A stretch of 64,000 nt of DNA from Caldifarciminota bacterium. Lineage in GTDB: Bacteria > Hydrothermota > Tepidihabitantia > B3-TA06. Where the stretch lies: assembly GCA_016934635.1 (NCBI GenBank), contig JAFGSK010000024.1, forward strand, positions 1 to 64,000. Reading direction: 5' to 3'. The notes below the pieces were generated by a model. It searched no databases. It had not been told where the DNA came from and was given only the letters and a program-made list of their open reading frames with translations. A program made the translations under genes and the position numbers. Shown piece by piece: positions 17,855 to 26,028 of this stretch (position 1 is the stretch's first letter; every line of letters begins with the position of its first letter).

Positions 17855-19048
17855 CTATCTTATCAATCTCAGAATCCTGGTTTCTGAAAATGACGGCGTC
17901 TGCAATCGATAGAAGTAAATACCACTGTTATGGATACAGAACTCCACAGAGTGTTCGCCCTTCTCTAGCACCCGGTCAAGGAGAGTTATCTCTTTCCTTC
18001 CCAGAATGTCGAATACCTCGAGCTTGACGTATTCGGATTTCTCCAGAGAAAATCTTATCGAGCCTGATTGATTCGTGATACCTGGTGAAGTGATGTCGAT
18101 GAAAGAAACCGGGCTGAACACATCTTCCTCAACTCCAGGCTCCTCAATAGGCATGGGGTGAGAGGAAAAGAAATCCCATATCTCGTCGTTGGCAACCAGC
18201 TGCTGTGAGCCCAGGACGGTTCCAGGCCAACGGTGTTTGTCGTCGTCCTCAGTCGTCCAGAACACCACTTCACAGCTTGAGTCTGCTCTTGACCACGTTT
18301 GCCTTAAGGCACCTTTTTCATTCGTGAAGGTGTCGGGATCCAGACTGCAGCCGAGAACCTGGACCCAGTGTCTCATCACCGAGTCTATAGGCGCCCAGTA
18401 GTAATTTTCGTAAATCCCTTGCCAGATCCTGCCGTAATAGGGGACGCTGGGGTCTTTTCGCGCGTGGATATGCATGATGGGAATAAGCCTCTCAGGCTGA
18501 CATGAATTCCAGTCCTCGACTACCAGACAGCCCATCACGGGTGCAACAGCAGCAAGTCTTTCGGAAAGCTCACAAGCCAACCGGTGAACCATCATTGCAC
18601 CGCCGCAAAATCCGGTTGCGAATATACGCAGGGTATCTATCTTGTAGTTGGCTGTCAATGTATCGACGAGTGCAGATATGAAACCTACGTCGTCCACGTC
18701 GGTCTCGAAACAGGGACCGGCGTTCCAGCAGGTAAATCCGGCCGGGATTATTGTGCCTGCAGGGTAGACGATAAAGAATCCTTCCTCGTCCGCCTTAGGG
18801 TTCATGCCACAGAACGAAACCATACCCTGGGGGGTTCCGTCCCCCCAGTGGAGATTGATCACGAGAGGAAGGGGTTCGGATCCGTCGTAGGTCGAAGGAA
18901 CGTGCAAAAGGTAGTATCTGGTCCTTCCGTCGAAGGAAAAGCTGTCCTCAACGTCGGCTGCGTAAGCCAGCCCAACACCCAGTACTATCAGAAAGACGCA
19001 ACTTCTTATCAAGACGGAACTTTTCATCAAAACGGATCTACTTATCAT
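17855..19048 (-). CDS. Secreted PHB-depolymerase/CE1-like esterase, Cys at the nucleophile position
   Basis: The 397-residue protein has a signal peptide (ending near LAYA), an alpha/beta hydrolase domain of the PHB-depolymerase/feruloyl-esterase group (about 35-300) and a Por-type sorting tail (about 320-397, VKLEVFDILGRKEITLL). Conserved family landmarks are DGRTRYYLLHVP, PLVINLHWGDG, EEGFFIVYP, the acid ARKDP and the His in DKHRWPG. The nucleophile elbow reads GFCGG, so the usual Ser is Cys148 (codon TGC at 18605-18607). This may abolish or change activity. AGGAG precedes ATG 19048. It is the last gene of a four-gene esterase operon. Confidence 0.85.
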   Translation of the reverse strand: MISRSVLMKSSVLIRSCVFLIVLGVGLAYAADVEDSFSFDGRTRYYLLHVPSTYDGSEPLPLVINLHWGDGTPQGMVSFCGMNPKADEEGFFIVYPAGTIIPAGFTCWNAGPCFETDVDDVGFISALVDTLTANYKIDTLRIFATGFCGGAMMVHRLACELSERLAAVAPVMGCLVVEDWNSCQPERLIPIMHIHARKDPSVPYYGRIWQGIYENYYWAPIDSVMRHWVQVLGCSLDPDTFTNEKGALRQTWSRADSSCEVVFWTTEDDDKHRWPGTVLGSQQLVANDEIWDFFSSHPMPIEEPGVEEDVFSPVSFIDITSPGITNQSGSIRFSLEKSEYVKLEVFDILGRKEITLLDRVLEKGEHSVEFCIHNSGIYFYRLQTPSFSETRILRLIR

Positions 19049-19059
19049 CCGCGCTCCTT

Positions 19060-20172
19060 TTATTTGATAAGACGGATGAGAGAGGTATTGGTGAATGTGG
19101 GGGTTTCCAGAATGCAGAAGTAAACCCCAGCATGTAATCCACCAGCATCAAGCACTATCGAATGCTCGCCTTCATCCAAAACCCCATCGATAAGCGTAAC
19201 AACTTTTCTTCCCAAAGCATCATAGACCTTAAGTTTCACATCTTCCCTTTCGGCAAGCGTAAATCGAATCGTTGCAGATCGAAGGAAAAGATTCGCGGCG
19301 TCTGTTTCCAAGACATTTGAAGGAGTTATCCGTCCTTCTGTTAAACCAGGCTCTTCTTCAGGTAAGGGGTGGGCGCAGAAGAAATCCCACATGACGTCGT
19401 TTGCCGATAGCTTGTGTGCGCTTTCTTCGAAGGGCCAGCCGTGGCCGCCGAGCTCTGTAGTCCAAAGAACCACCTCACAGGCTCCATCGGTTCTGGACCA
19501 GGTCTGTCTCAAGGCCCCAGTCGCATTGTAGAACGAGTCAGGACCCTTGTCGCATTCGAGGCGTTCGGCCCAGTCGCTCATCGTCTCCTCAACCGGTTTT
19601 ATGTATCCTCCGTCGCCATAGTAGGGCATCATGGGATCGTCACGAGCATTGAAGCTGACAATTGAAGGTGGCCTTGTCGGATAACAGCCTGACCAGTCGT
19701 AGGTCAGCATCGACCCGGCAACAGGTGCGAAAGCTGCAACCTCCTCAGAAAGCTTACAAGCCATCCAGTAGGTCATGAAGGCCCCGGCAGACCAGCCAGT
19801 CATGAAAACCCTGCGTTCGTCTACCGCGTATCTTGCTTTCAACGTATCCACCAGCTCGTCTATGAACAACGCATCGTAATCTGTCCAACCCTGGCCAATC
19901 GCATTGGGATAAGCTGCAATAAATCCTTCCTCGTCAGCCTTCACGCTCAGTCCTGTGACCGAAGCCATATTCTGACCTTGGTTGATTCCAGCGAAGTGAA
20001 GGGCCATTAGTAAAGGCAGCGGTGTCTTACCGTCGTATCCGGGAGGCGTATGAAGAAAACATGTTCTTTCTCGCCCATCTGAGGTCGTTACGTTCTCGGC
20101 AACATTGTTGGCAAAGCCTGCTCCGAGTATGCATGAGAAAACCATTACTGCTATTACCTTCTTTATGCTCAT
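19060..20172 (-). CDS. Secreted PHB-depolymerase/CE1-like esterase
   Basis: The 370-residue protein has a signal peptide (ILGAGFANN region), an alpha/beta hydrolase domain and a sorting tail (VKLKVYDALGRKVVTLIDG to LIRLIK). The elbow is GWSAGA with Ser128. The acid is in NARDDP and the His in GGHGWP. The missing N in GWSAGA differs from the GFSNG of its paralogues. It probably splits polyester, acylated polysaccharide or similar extracellular substrates; the substrate is not readable. AAAGGAG precedes ATG 20172. Only 11 bases separate its stop from the next gene. Confidence 0.87.
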   Translation of the reverse strand: MSIKKVIAVMVFSCILGAGFANNVAENVTTSDGRERTCFLHTPPGYDGKTPLPLLMALHFAGINQGQNMASVTGLSVKADEEGFIAAYPNAIGQGWTDYDALFIDELVDTLKARYAVDERRVFMTGWSAGAFMTYWMACKLSEEVAAFAPVAGSMLTYDWSGCYPTRPPSIVSFNARDDPMMPYYGDGGYIKPVEETMSDWAERLECDKGPDSFYNATGALRQTWSRTDGACEVVLWTTELGGHGWPFEESAHKLSANDVMWDFFCAHPLPEEEPGLTEGRITPSNVLETDAANLFLRSATIRFTLAEREDVKLKVYDALGRKVVTLIDGVLDEGEHSIVLDAGGLHAGVYFCILETPTFTNTSLIRLIK

Positions 20173-20225
20173 TTTAATTTCTCCTTTCTATCTAATCACC
20201 CTGACCGGCAGGGCTTTCCCACCCA

Positions 20226-20234
20226 GGGGGGGGG
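20226..20234. repeat. G9 homopolymer causing a frameshift
   Basis: Nine G on the plus strand lie inside the sorting tail of the esterase. Removing one base restores the tail shared by the paralogues. Confidence 0.75.
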
Positions 20235-21263
20235 TTCATACGGCAGAAATAAACACCACCGGGAAGGCCAGATGCATCGAACTCAAATTCGTGTTGTCCG
20301 GCATCGAACAAACCGTCCGAGAGTATGGCTATCTTGCTGCCTGTTACGTCGTAGAGAACAATCGTAACACGACAAGCCTGATCGAGCGTAAAGCGTACTG
20401 AGGCTGTACCTGACATAATTCCTTGAACATCGAATGCTGAACACTCTTTCAGACCAGTCTCTGATATCCAAAGCTCCTGGGCAGGCATCGGGTGGCCCGT
20501 AAAGAAATCCCACATGAGATCGTTTGCAGAAATCTTGTGCGGACTTGTCAGGCGAGGCCAGTTATAATGCCCGCCTTCGTCAGTGGACCACAGGACGTTC
20601 TCAACTTCGTTTGAAGGATTCGACCAGATCTGCCTCAGAGCGGCGTCTGTGTGCCAGAAGCTGTCCGGACCCTCGGTACACCCGTTTTGTGTCACCCAAC
20701 TCTGAAGCATCTCCTCAACCGGAGCGGTTCCTTGACCTCCATAGTAAGGCACCACGGCATCATCACGTGCGTGGAAATGGATAGTCGGGATCGGTCTATC
20801 GAGACTGAACTCCCACCAGTAGGTAATCATAAGCCCTCCGGCAACCATAGATACAGCGGCTATCCTTTTAGATAACTCGGCAGCAAGCACATGTGCCATG
20901 AATGCCCCGTTCGAGTAGCCTGTGGCGTAAATTCTCATCGTATCCAAGGCGTACTCACTCAATAAAGAATCTATGAGGGCCGAGATGAATCCGACGTCAC
21001 CGTACATGTCCCAGCTCGGTGGAGAACCAAGGGCGTCCGGGTATACGGCAATGAAACCTTCCTGGTCCGCTTTCGCGTTCAGATTCGTTGTCATGGCCAT
21101 AGCTTCACCAGTCCCTGCGTAAAAGTGAAGAGCTATCAGGAGGGGCAGTGGGTCCTCTTCGTTGTACTGTGGTGGGGTATGAAGATAATAAGTTCGCGTA
21201 CCTCCGTCGTGGGTTATTGAACCATCGACATCTCCAGCTCCTAGGAAGCCGGCAAAGAATGTT

Positions 21264-21272
21264 AAAAAAAAA
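21264..21272. repeat. A9 homopolymer causing a frameshift
   Basis: Nine A on the plus strand lie inside the signal-peptide coding sequence of the esterase. Adding one base joins start codon and hydrolase domain in one frame. Confidence 0.75.
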
Positions 21273-21308
21273 CACTTACAAGAAATGTCCTCCGCACTGC
21301 AACCTCCT

Positions 21309-22496
21309 TCATTTCAAGACTGTTATGTGTTGGGTTCCAGTAACCGCAGGTGTTATTACCTTAAGGAAGTATACACCCGAAGGTAACTTCCGGATGTCAA
21401 TATCAATTTGGTGTAAACCTGCGGTCAGTTCTCGCTCTGAAATTCGGGTTTTGAGACGACCCGAGGCATCATAGAGCTTAAGGCTGACTTCTTGATTGAA
21501 ATCAAGCGAAAGTATTACTGAAATCCTGTCTGCAGAGAAATTGGTTTTTGCTGTGAAAGAAAAATCCTGGGGAAGGCGATACTGCTCAGTTATACCGGGT
21601 TCCTCTTCCTGCACCGGAAGTGGATGCGCAACGAAAAAACTCCACATCTCGTCGTTAGTGATAACTTCTTTTGTACCAAGAGGTGAACCCGGCCAACCAT
21701 GTTGGTAACGTTCTACCGTCCAGAAGATAATTTCACAGCTGTCGTCTGCTCGCATCCAATGTTGTTTGAGTGCACCCGAGTCATTATAGAATGTATCCGG
21801 GCCGATATCGCACCCCATACGAGACGACCAGAAATCCATCATCGAATCCATCACTGAATAGGAACCGTTGGGATCGTGTCGTGAATGAAAGTGTATGGTT
21901 GGCATGAGTCTTTCAGGCTCGCAGTCGTTCCAGTCATCGAAGTATAGCGGACCAGCCACTGGACCTATTGCTGCGATGCGGGAACCAAGCTCGCAAGCCA
22001 GTCGGTAACACATAGACGCACCGTTCGAAAATCCCGCTGCATGTATTCTCAAGGTGTCCACGTTATACCCGGCACGAACCGTATCTATAAGAGCATCTAT
22101 AAAACCCACATCGTCTACCGTGGATTTGTATATTTCACCTGCATTCCATCCTGTAAAGCCTAGAGGAAGAAACGTTCCCTCCGGATAACAAACCAGGAAT
22201 CCTTCCGCATCGGCCTTTGGATTCATGAGAGAAAAACTTGCCTGCTGAGAAGCAGAACCTCCACCACCGTGAAGGTTTATCACAAGGGGAATCGAATCAT
22301 CACCGGTATAGGAAGGGGGTACGTGTAAAATATAGCTTCTGATTCTGCCGTCGTGCATGAAGCTTGCTTCAATGTCTGCTCCGCTTGTTATTCCGGCAAG
22401 GCACATACTTAAAATCGGTATTACAGGAAGCTTCTTAAGGTTGGTTATTCCCCTATAGATACCTGTACAGGCAAGAAAACGGACTACGGGAATCAT
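21309..22496 (-). CDS. Secreted PHB-depolymerase/CE1-like esterase
   Basis: The 395-residue protein has a long N-terminal region with a hydrophobic signal (VIPILSMCLAGITSGA), an alpha/beta hydrolase domain and a sorting tail (VSLKLYDASGRLKTRISE to QHITVLK). The oxyanion segment is NLHGGGG, the elbow GFSNGA has Ser157, the acid is in SRHDPNG and the His in YQHGWPG. ATG 22496 follows AAGGAGG. The frame is also open to a TTG at 22514, but that lies upstream of the ribosome-binding site. It is the first gene of the four-esterase operon; its stop overlaps a possible ATG of the next gene. Confidence 0.87.
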   Translation of the reverse strand: MIPVVRFLACTGIYRGITNLKKLPVIPILSMCLAGITSGADIEASFMHDGRIRSYILHVPPSYTGDDSIPLVINLHGGGGSASQQASFSLMNPKADAEGFLVCYPEGTFLPLGFTGWNAGEIYKSTVDDVGFIDALIDTVRAGYNVDTLRIHAAGFSNGASMCYRLACELGSRIAAIGPVAGPLYFDDWNDCEPERLMPTIHFHSRHDPNGSYSVMDSMMDFWSSRMGCDIGPDTFYNDSGALKQHWMRADDSCEIIFWTVERYQHGWPGSPLGTKEVITNDEMWSFFVAHPLPVQEEEPGITEQYRLPQDFSFTAKTNFSADRISVILSLDFNQEVSLKLYDASGRLKTRISERELTAGLHQIDIDIRKLPSGVYFLKVITPAVTGTQHITVLK

Positions 22497-22606
22497 TGTT
22501 CCTCCTTTCCGCAAAGTTAAAAGCCTAACTATATTTTCTTCAATGTTGTCGCCTGGACTTAAAAGGAAAACCTCAATCCCGGAGCGACCCCATTGACCAC
22601 TCTATA

Positions 22607-22634
22607 AATATACACGCAGATAGTTATTTGTCAA
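22607..22634 (-). promoter_or_regulatory. Promoter of the four-esterase operon
   Basis: TTGACA (22629-22634), a 16-base spacer and TATATT (22607-22612) lie about 110 bases before ATG 22496. This gives a leader of about 100 bases. Confidence 0.5.
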
Positions 22635-22663
22635 GTATTGGTAAGTATTATGCAAAAGGTGGG

Positions 22664-22691
22664 CGGGCCGCTTTCGCGGCCCGTTTTTTCT
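22664..22691. terminator. Bidirectional hairpin terminator candidate
   Basis: The stem CGGGCCGC/GCGGCCCG is followed by TTTTTT on the plus strand and by a weaker ACCTTTT on the minus strand. No plus-strand gene ends nearby. On the minus strand it lies about 120 bases beyond the secreted GyrI gene, which it may terminate. Confidence 0.55.
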
Positions 22692-22813
22692 ACGATTAGA
22701 ATAAAATACCCCTGGTCTTCCAGGTCCAGTACATCTTCAATCATCCAGCTAGACCAGCCAGAACACAAGGTCAATGCTTCAGGATTGCGGACCGGTCGCA
22801 TACCGATCGAGAA

Positions 22814-23359
22814 TCACCCATCGATCAACGGTATCTGCATCTCTATGACATCCTGCGGTGAATCGATCATGTTCCACTCGAGATGAATTTCCCTTATAGG
22901 CGCGGTAACTTTCAAATCGTTCATTCCGACGTACTCAAATAACCGATCCCAGGCTTTACTCAGATTCTGACCGTACAGAGTCTCACCGTCACCGTAGTGG
23001 AAAGCGCTTAGTAACTCTCCGCCTTCATAAAGTCTGGTTTTGATTTCTGTGGTCTCTACTGTATCGGAAACCGGGACGCAGACCTCTATGTCAAAACCCT
23101 CTTCCGTACCTGCGTCGTAGTAAAGTGCGAATGGGGGTCCGGTGATGTAAGACCCGGCATGCGCGAAGAGCTTAAGGAAATAAGTTGGTGTCTCCTCGAA
23201 CTGCCCGCGATAACGGATACCGGCGATGAGCATGTCCTCGACCGTCTTTTCAGTAACGTTCATGCCCCCTGGATTGACGAATTCATCCGCACCTAGTAAC
23301 CGCGGTACAGTCAGTATTATTAACATCGTCAACGACAGGATGAGAATCTTTACTCTCAT
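22814..23359 (-). CDS. Exported GyrI-like (effector-binding) domain protein
   Basis: The 181-residue protein starts with a clear signal peptide (KILILSLTMLIILTVPRLLGA). The rest has the GyrI/AraC effector-binding pattern: TVEDMLIAGIRYRGQF, then PPFALYYDAGTEEGFDIEVCVPV, then YGDGETLYGQNLSKAWDRLFEYV, ending in EIHLEWNM. Such domains bind small amphipathic molecules. Export to the periplasm is unusual. Its ribosome-binding site and the DNA upstream are homologous to the linker inside the nearby AraC-GyrI gene. It probably follows the trmO-like gene but has a terminator-like hairpin between. Confidence 0.75.
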   Translation of the reverse strand: MRVKILILSLTMLIILTVPRLLGADEFVNPGGMNVTEKTVEDMLIAGIRYRGQFEETPTYFLKLFAHAGSYITGPPFALYYDAGTEEGFDIEVCVPVSDTVETTEIKTRLYEGGELLSAFHYGDGETLYGQNLSKAWDRLFEYVGMNDLKVTAPIREIHLEWNMIDSPQDVIEMQIPLIDG

Positions 23360-23535
23360 TTTATGCTCCTTTATGGTTTTATTGATGGCATTATTACCAA
23401 CCCGAGTATTGTACCTGGGACTTGATTGGGGGTCTTCTATATTCTTGTTATCTCTTTGACGAATCTTGCGAAATCTTTGTTATCTGTTTCCACCTTTACG
23501 CCACCAAAAGACTGAGTTTGCGAAACTCCTATTAA
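23360..23535 (-). pseudogene. Remnant of an AraC-domain tail and linker
   Basis: Read on the minus strand, this DNA aligns with the end of the AraC domain and the linker of the gene at 24118-25065. Shared stretches include TTCGCAAGATTCGTCAA, a TGGCGT-AAGG segment, GTAGAAGAC/ATAGAAGAC and AAAACCA-AAAGGAGCA followed by ATGAGAGT. Translation gives WWRKGGNR and then a TAA at 23480-23482, against KWREGGS in the intact gene. The 3' end of the remnant supplies the ribosome-binding site of the secreted GyrI gene. Confidence 0.7.
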
Positions 23536-23556
23536 ATATCTGGATAATAGTCTGCG

Positions 23557-23581
23557 ACCGGCGGCAGGATGCCGCCGGTCT
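23557..23581 (-). terminator. Terminator candidate after the TrmO-like gene
   Basis: Perfect 10-base arms (GACCGGCGGC/GCCGCCGGTC) with a 5-base loop lie 42 bases beyond the trmO-like stop. Only scattered T follows on the minus strand, so strength is uncertain. Confidence 0.55.
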
Positions 23582-23622
23582 TCGTTTCATTCTTGATTAA
23601 TGGCTCTTTTGGGTTTTAAGGT

Positions 23623-24081
23623 TCAATCATCTACGTCAAGTCCGTCCTCGGGCATCCAGTCAGGCCACTCGGCGCACCAGGGCGCCGTATCAGGACTCTG
23701 GACCCGGTCACAGACCGGGATGTAAGGCTTGATGTCAACCACCGGCGTATCGTCGGCGGCGTCTATCTTGGCTATTTCAACCAGGCCTTTCTTGTGATCG
23801 ACACCTAAAACCTTTACTGTGGTGAGCGCCACCGGATTGGGTCGAACTGGTGATCGGGACGCGAATACACCGGTTACCGGGGTGTCGTAAGGGGGTTCGT
23901 TCTGAAGCGTCTTTCGACATTCTTCATCCGCTGTATAATTACACCACCAGAGAACCTGGGCGTAGGAAAAGTGCTCGAGTTCCTTTAATGCGGGTATGTA
24001 CCGGGGCGCAATCTCAAGGAAGAGCTTTTCTTTTTTGCGTCTCACGTAACCCACAGGTCGTATTGTCATAGATTCACTCAT
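23623..24081 (-). CDS. TsaA/TrmO-like protein (tRNA N6-methyltransferase family)
   Basis: The 152-residue protein shows the TsaA-like (UPF0066) fold. It has IRPVGYVRR at the start, LEHFSYAQVLWWCN, the signature GVFASRSPVRPNPVALTTVKV and a closing IDAADDTPVVDIKPYIP. TrmO methylates N6-threonylcarbamoyladenosine in tRNA using SAM. Short family members like this one lack the long C-terminal domain of E. coli TrmO, so the substrate may differ. AAAGGAG precedes ATG 24081. It lies 36 bases after the AraC-GyrI gene on the same strand and is probably co-transcribed. Confidence 0.87.
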   Translation of the reverse strand: MSESMTIRPVGYVRRKKEKLFLEIAPRYIPALKELEHFSYAQVLWWCNYTADEECRKTLQNEPPYDTPVTGVFASRSPVRPNPVALTTVKVLGVDHKKGLVEIAKIDAADDTPVVDIKPYIPVCDRVQSPDTAPWCAEWPDWMPEDGLDVDD

Positions 24082-24117
24082 GATAAATACTCCTTTATTG
24101 TCAATCGTGTCAGAGCA

Positions 24118-24591
24118 CTAGAGAGGCTTTACAGGTATACACATGTCGAAGATGTAGGTGCCTTCAGGGTCTTCTTGGGGATTGTTGAGAAAGATCTCAT
24201 AGCAGGGTGAATCGGCAGGTTGATATCCGGACTCGGGTAGCCATTTACCGTAAATGTAGTCGTATGCTTCCTTGATCTCCTGGGGTTGTCCTTCAAAGTG
24301 GTAGATCGCGTACTTACCTTGAGGAAGTATTGTCGTATTAACTTCGCCTTCAGGCTTGATTTCTTTCGGCACGGTTACGCAGACGTCGTAGCGGCATTTA
24401 TCGCGAGGTGTTACATCAGGGTCATCGTGTGATATTCCCAGGTACTTGGTATCGGGTTTCAACAGGTCACGGGTATTAGCCCATTTGTAAAGCCTGAGGG
24501 CCGTTTCGGCAAGACCCGGGTCCCAGTACCCATTAAGGTGTCTGATGTAGGCTATGTGCAGTTCAGCCATGTATCTTACCTCAACTCTCAT
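24118..24591 (-). CDS. Possible internal start giving a free GyrI domain
   Basis: In-frame ATG 24591 (MRVEVRYMAELHIAY) has AAGGAG at an ideal 6-base spacing and would make a 157-residue effector domain alone. In the related sequence near 23360 the same site is the real start of a separate gene. This supports, but does not prove, its use here. Confidence 0.4.
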   Translation of the reverse strand: MRVEVRYMAELHIAYIRHLNGYWDPGLAETALRLYKWANTRDLLKPDTKYLGISHDDPDVTPRDKCRYDVCVTVPKEIKPEGEVNTTILPQGKYAIYHFEGQPQEIKEAYDYIYGKWLPESGYQPADSPCYEIFLNNPQEDPEGTYIFDMCIPVKPL

Positions 24592-25065
24592 CTCGTGCTC
24601 CTTTGTGGTTTTATTGCCAACACGTGAATTGTAACCAGAGCTTGGTTCTGAGTCTTCTACATCCTTGCGATCGGATTGACGAATCTTGCGAAGTCTCTGC
24701 TCATAGCTTCCCCCTTCACGCCACTTCGATGCGGACATGCCGAAATGTTCCTTGAACGCCCGCGCAAAATAGGAGGAGGACGAGAACCCGCAGTCAAGTG
24801 CGACCTCGGTAATGGAGCGGAACGGATTGTGAACGAGTACTATAGCCGCTTTTTCCAATCTTATCCTTCTTACATAATCGCTCAGGGTTTCGCCTACGAT
24901 ACTTCTGAAAATGCGGTGGAAGTGATAGGGAGAAAATCCCGCAGCCCGGGAGATTACTTCTAGCGAGAGTTCCCGGTCGATGTGTTTGTCGATGTAGTGC
25001 AATGCCTTGTTCAACCGGGAGCGGTACTCCCTCTGTTTCTTCTCTCTATATGATGCAGTCATCAT
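24118..25065 (-). CDS. AraC-family regulator with GyrI-like effector domain
   Basis: The 315-residue protein has an AraC-type double helix-turn-helix at about residues 15-118 (LSLEVISRAAGFSPYHFHRIF and ITEVALDCGFSSSSYFARAFK). A charged linker of about 40 residues and a GyrI-like effector-binding domain (about 159-315) follow. It should activate or repress genes in response to a small hydrophobic ligand, as Rob and similar proteins do. Inside the linker is a full ribosome-binding site (AAGGAG at 24598-24603) 6 bases before an in-frame ATG at 24591, so a separate effector domain could also be made. The first two codons are both ATG; no clear ribosome-binding site precedes them. Confidence 0.88.
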   Translation of the reverse strand: MMTASYREKKQREYRSRLNKALHYIDKHIDRELSLEVISRAAGFSPYHFHRIFRSIVGETLSDYVRRIRLEKAAIVLVHNPFRSITEVALDCGFSSSSYFARAFKEHFGMSASKWREGGSYEQRLRKIRQSDRKDVEDSEPSSGYNSRVGNKTTKEHEMRVEVRYMAELHIAYIRHLNGYWDPGLAETALRLYKWANTRDLLKPDTKYLGISHDDPDVTPRDKCRYDVCVTVPKEIKPEGEVNTTILPQGKYAIYHFEGQPQEIKEAYDYIYGKWLPESGYQPADSPCYEIFLNNPQEDPEGTYIFDMCIPVKPL

Positions 25066-25154
25066 CTAATTGTACGGATTAGTTCAACCAAATACTTTTC
25101 AAATCTTGCTCCTGGCTTTCTATCCGTGATCCCCATGAAATCGGGTTTTTGTTT

Positions 25155-26024
25155 TCATGGGGTGTTAAAGAACTCCCACATGAGCTCATTGCTGTTGATC
25201 TTCCGGGATGGTTTGGCGCCTCCTGGAAAAGGTATCCCCTTCCCTCCAGGCCAGGTATGCTTTCCGTCAGGGGTCGTCCACAAAACGACATCTATGCCTG
25301 TGGAATCGTTATGCCATCTTATTTTAAGCACGTCATCCTCGAAAACTGTTGTATCCGGTTCAGGATTGCATCCGCATTTCCGTGCCCACGTAGAGATGAT
25401 TTCATATATCGACGGATAGAAGACGCCTCTGTATTTGTAGCCTTCGTACGTCGACGCTGGATCGTTGCGGCTATGGAATGCAATAAGCCTGACCGGCCTC
25501 TCGGGATTCAGGCATTCAAGCTGCTCTTGAGAAAGACCGGCGCCTGCCACGGCAATGCCTGCAATCGTTTCCGAGAGCGCGGCACTAACAAACAGAGCCA
25601 TCTGGCCGCCGTTTGAGAACCCGACAAGGTAGATTCGTGATGTATCGACGTAGTAGTTCGCTACGAGGGTATCAATAAGCGCGGAGATGAATCCGAAATC
25701 ATCGGTACGTCTGCGGCCGTCGGTGTTCCAGGCCTTCCTTAAGCCTGTGCCTTCGGGGTAGCAGACGATGAAGTATCCTTTCTCCGCGAAAGCGTTCATG
25801 TCCGAGCGGTATGCCTCGAGCGCGGCGCTCTCGGAAAACCCGTGCAGATTTATAACAAGCGGCAAGGGTCCTCCGCCGTCGAGTAATTCAGGTTGAAAGA
25901 TACAGTAATGCCTTATTCGACCTTCGAACCTGAGGGAATACCTTTCACCCGGGCTCCCGCATCCCGGAATGACTGACAATAATAAAACAAGTAGAACACG
26001 GACGTACTTCTTTATTCGAGACAT
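25155..26024 (-). CDS. PHB-depolymerase/CE1-like esterase, putative lipoprotein
   Basis: The 289-residue protein has a signal peptide ending in a lipobox-like VIPGC (Cys22), so it is probably a lipoprotein. The hydrolase domain has PLVINLHGFSES, the elbow GFSNGG with Ser137, the acid in SRNDP and the His in GKHTWPGG. There is no C-terminal sorting tail, unlike the four operon paralogues at 17855-22496, so it is likely anchored by lipid instead. ATG 26024 follows AAGGA and comes 4 bases after the previous stop; an upstream frame to 26075 overlaps that gene and is rejected. It forms a two-gene unit with 26029-26973. Confidence 0.85.
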   Translation of the reverse strand: MSRIKKYVRVLLVLLLSVIPGCGSPGERYSLRFEGRIRHYCIFQPELLDGGGPLPLVINLHGFSESAALEAYRSDMNAFAEKGYFIVCYPEGTGLRKAWNTDGRRRTDDFGFISALIDTLVANYYVDTSRIYLVGFSNGGQMALFVSAALSETIAGIAVAGAGLSQEQLECLNPERPVRLIAFHSRNDPASTYEGYKYRGVFYPSIYEIISTWARKCGCNPEPDTTVFEDDVLKIRWHNDSTGIDVVLWTTPDGKHTWPGGKGIPFPGGAKPSRKINSNELMWEFFNTP

Positions 26025-26028
26025 ATCC

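Larger units (their letters stand above)
20188..21297 (-). pseudogene. Secreted PHB-depolymerase/CE1-like esterase with two homopolymer frameshifts
   Basis: The reading frame is broken twice. A run of nine T (minus strand; 21264-21272) in the signal peptide puts a TAA in the frame that starts at GTG 21297 (GGAGG 5 bases upstream). Ten T would restore MRRTFLVSVFF...LTFFAGFLGAGDVDGS. A run of nine C (20226-20234) near the end diverts the frame into a proline stretch. Eight C would give the sorting-tail ending LPVRVIR. With both corrected the product is 369 residues, matching its 370-residue neighbour. The middle frame (20192-21100) is fully intact, with GYSNGA, ARDDA and GGHYNWP. It could be a real pseudogene, slippage-dependent expression or assembly error. 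An ATG at 21312 overlapping the upstream stop is an alternative start. Confidence 0.8.
22497..22813. other. Intergenic region with promoter and hairpin
   Basis: This 317-base gap holds the esterase-operon promoter and a GC-rich hairpin. A minus-strand frame of 56 codons (22631-22801) crosses the hairpin. It has no ribosome-binding site and is judged not to be a gene. Confidence 0.5.

Noticed and set aside
22631-22801. 56-codon minus-strand frame after the secreted GyrI gene
   Set aside because: It reads through a GC-rich hairpin and has no ribosome-binding site.
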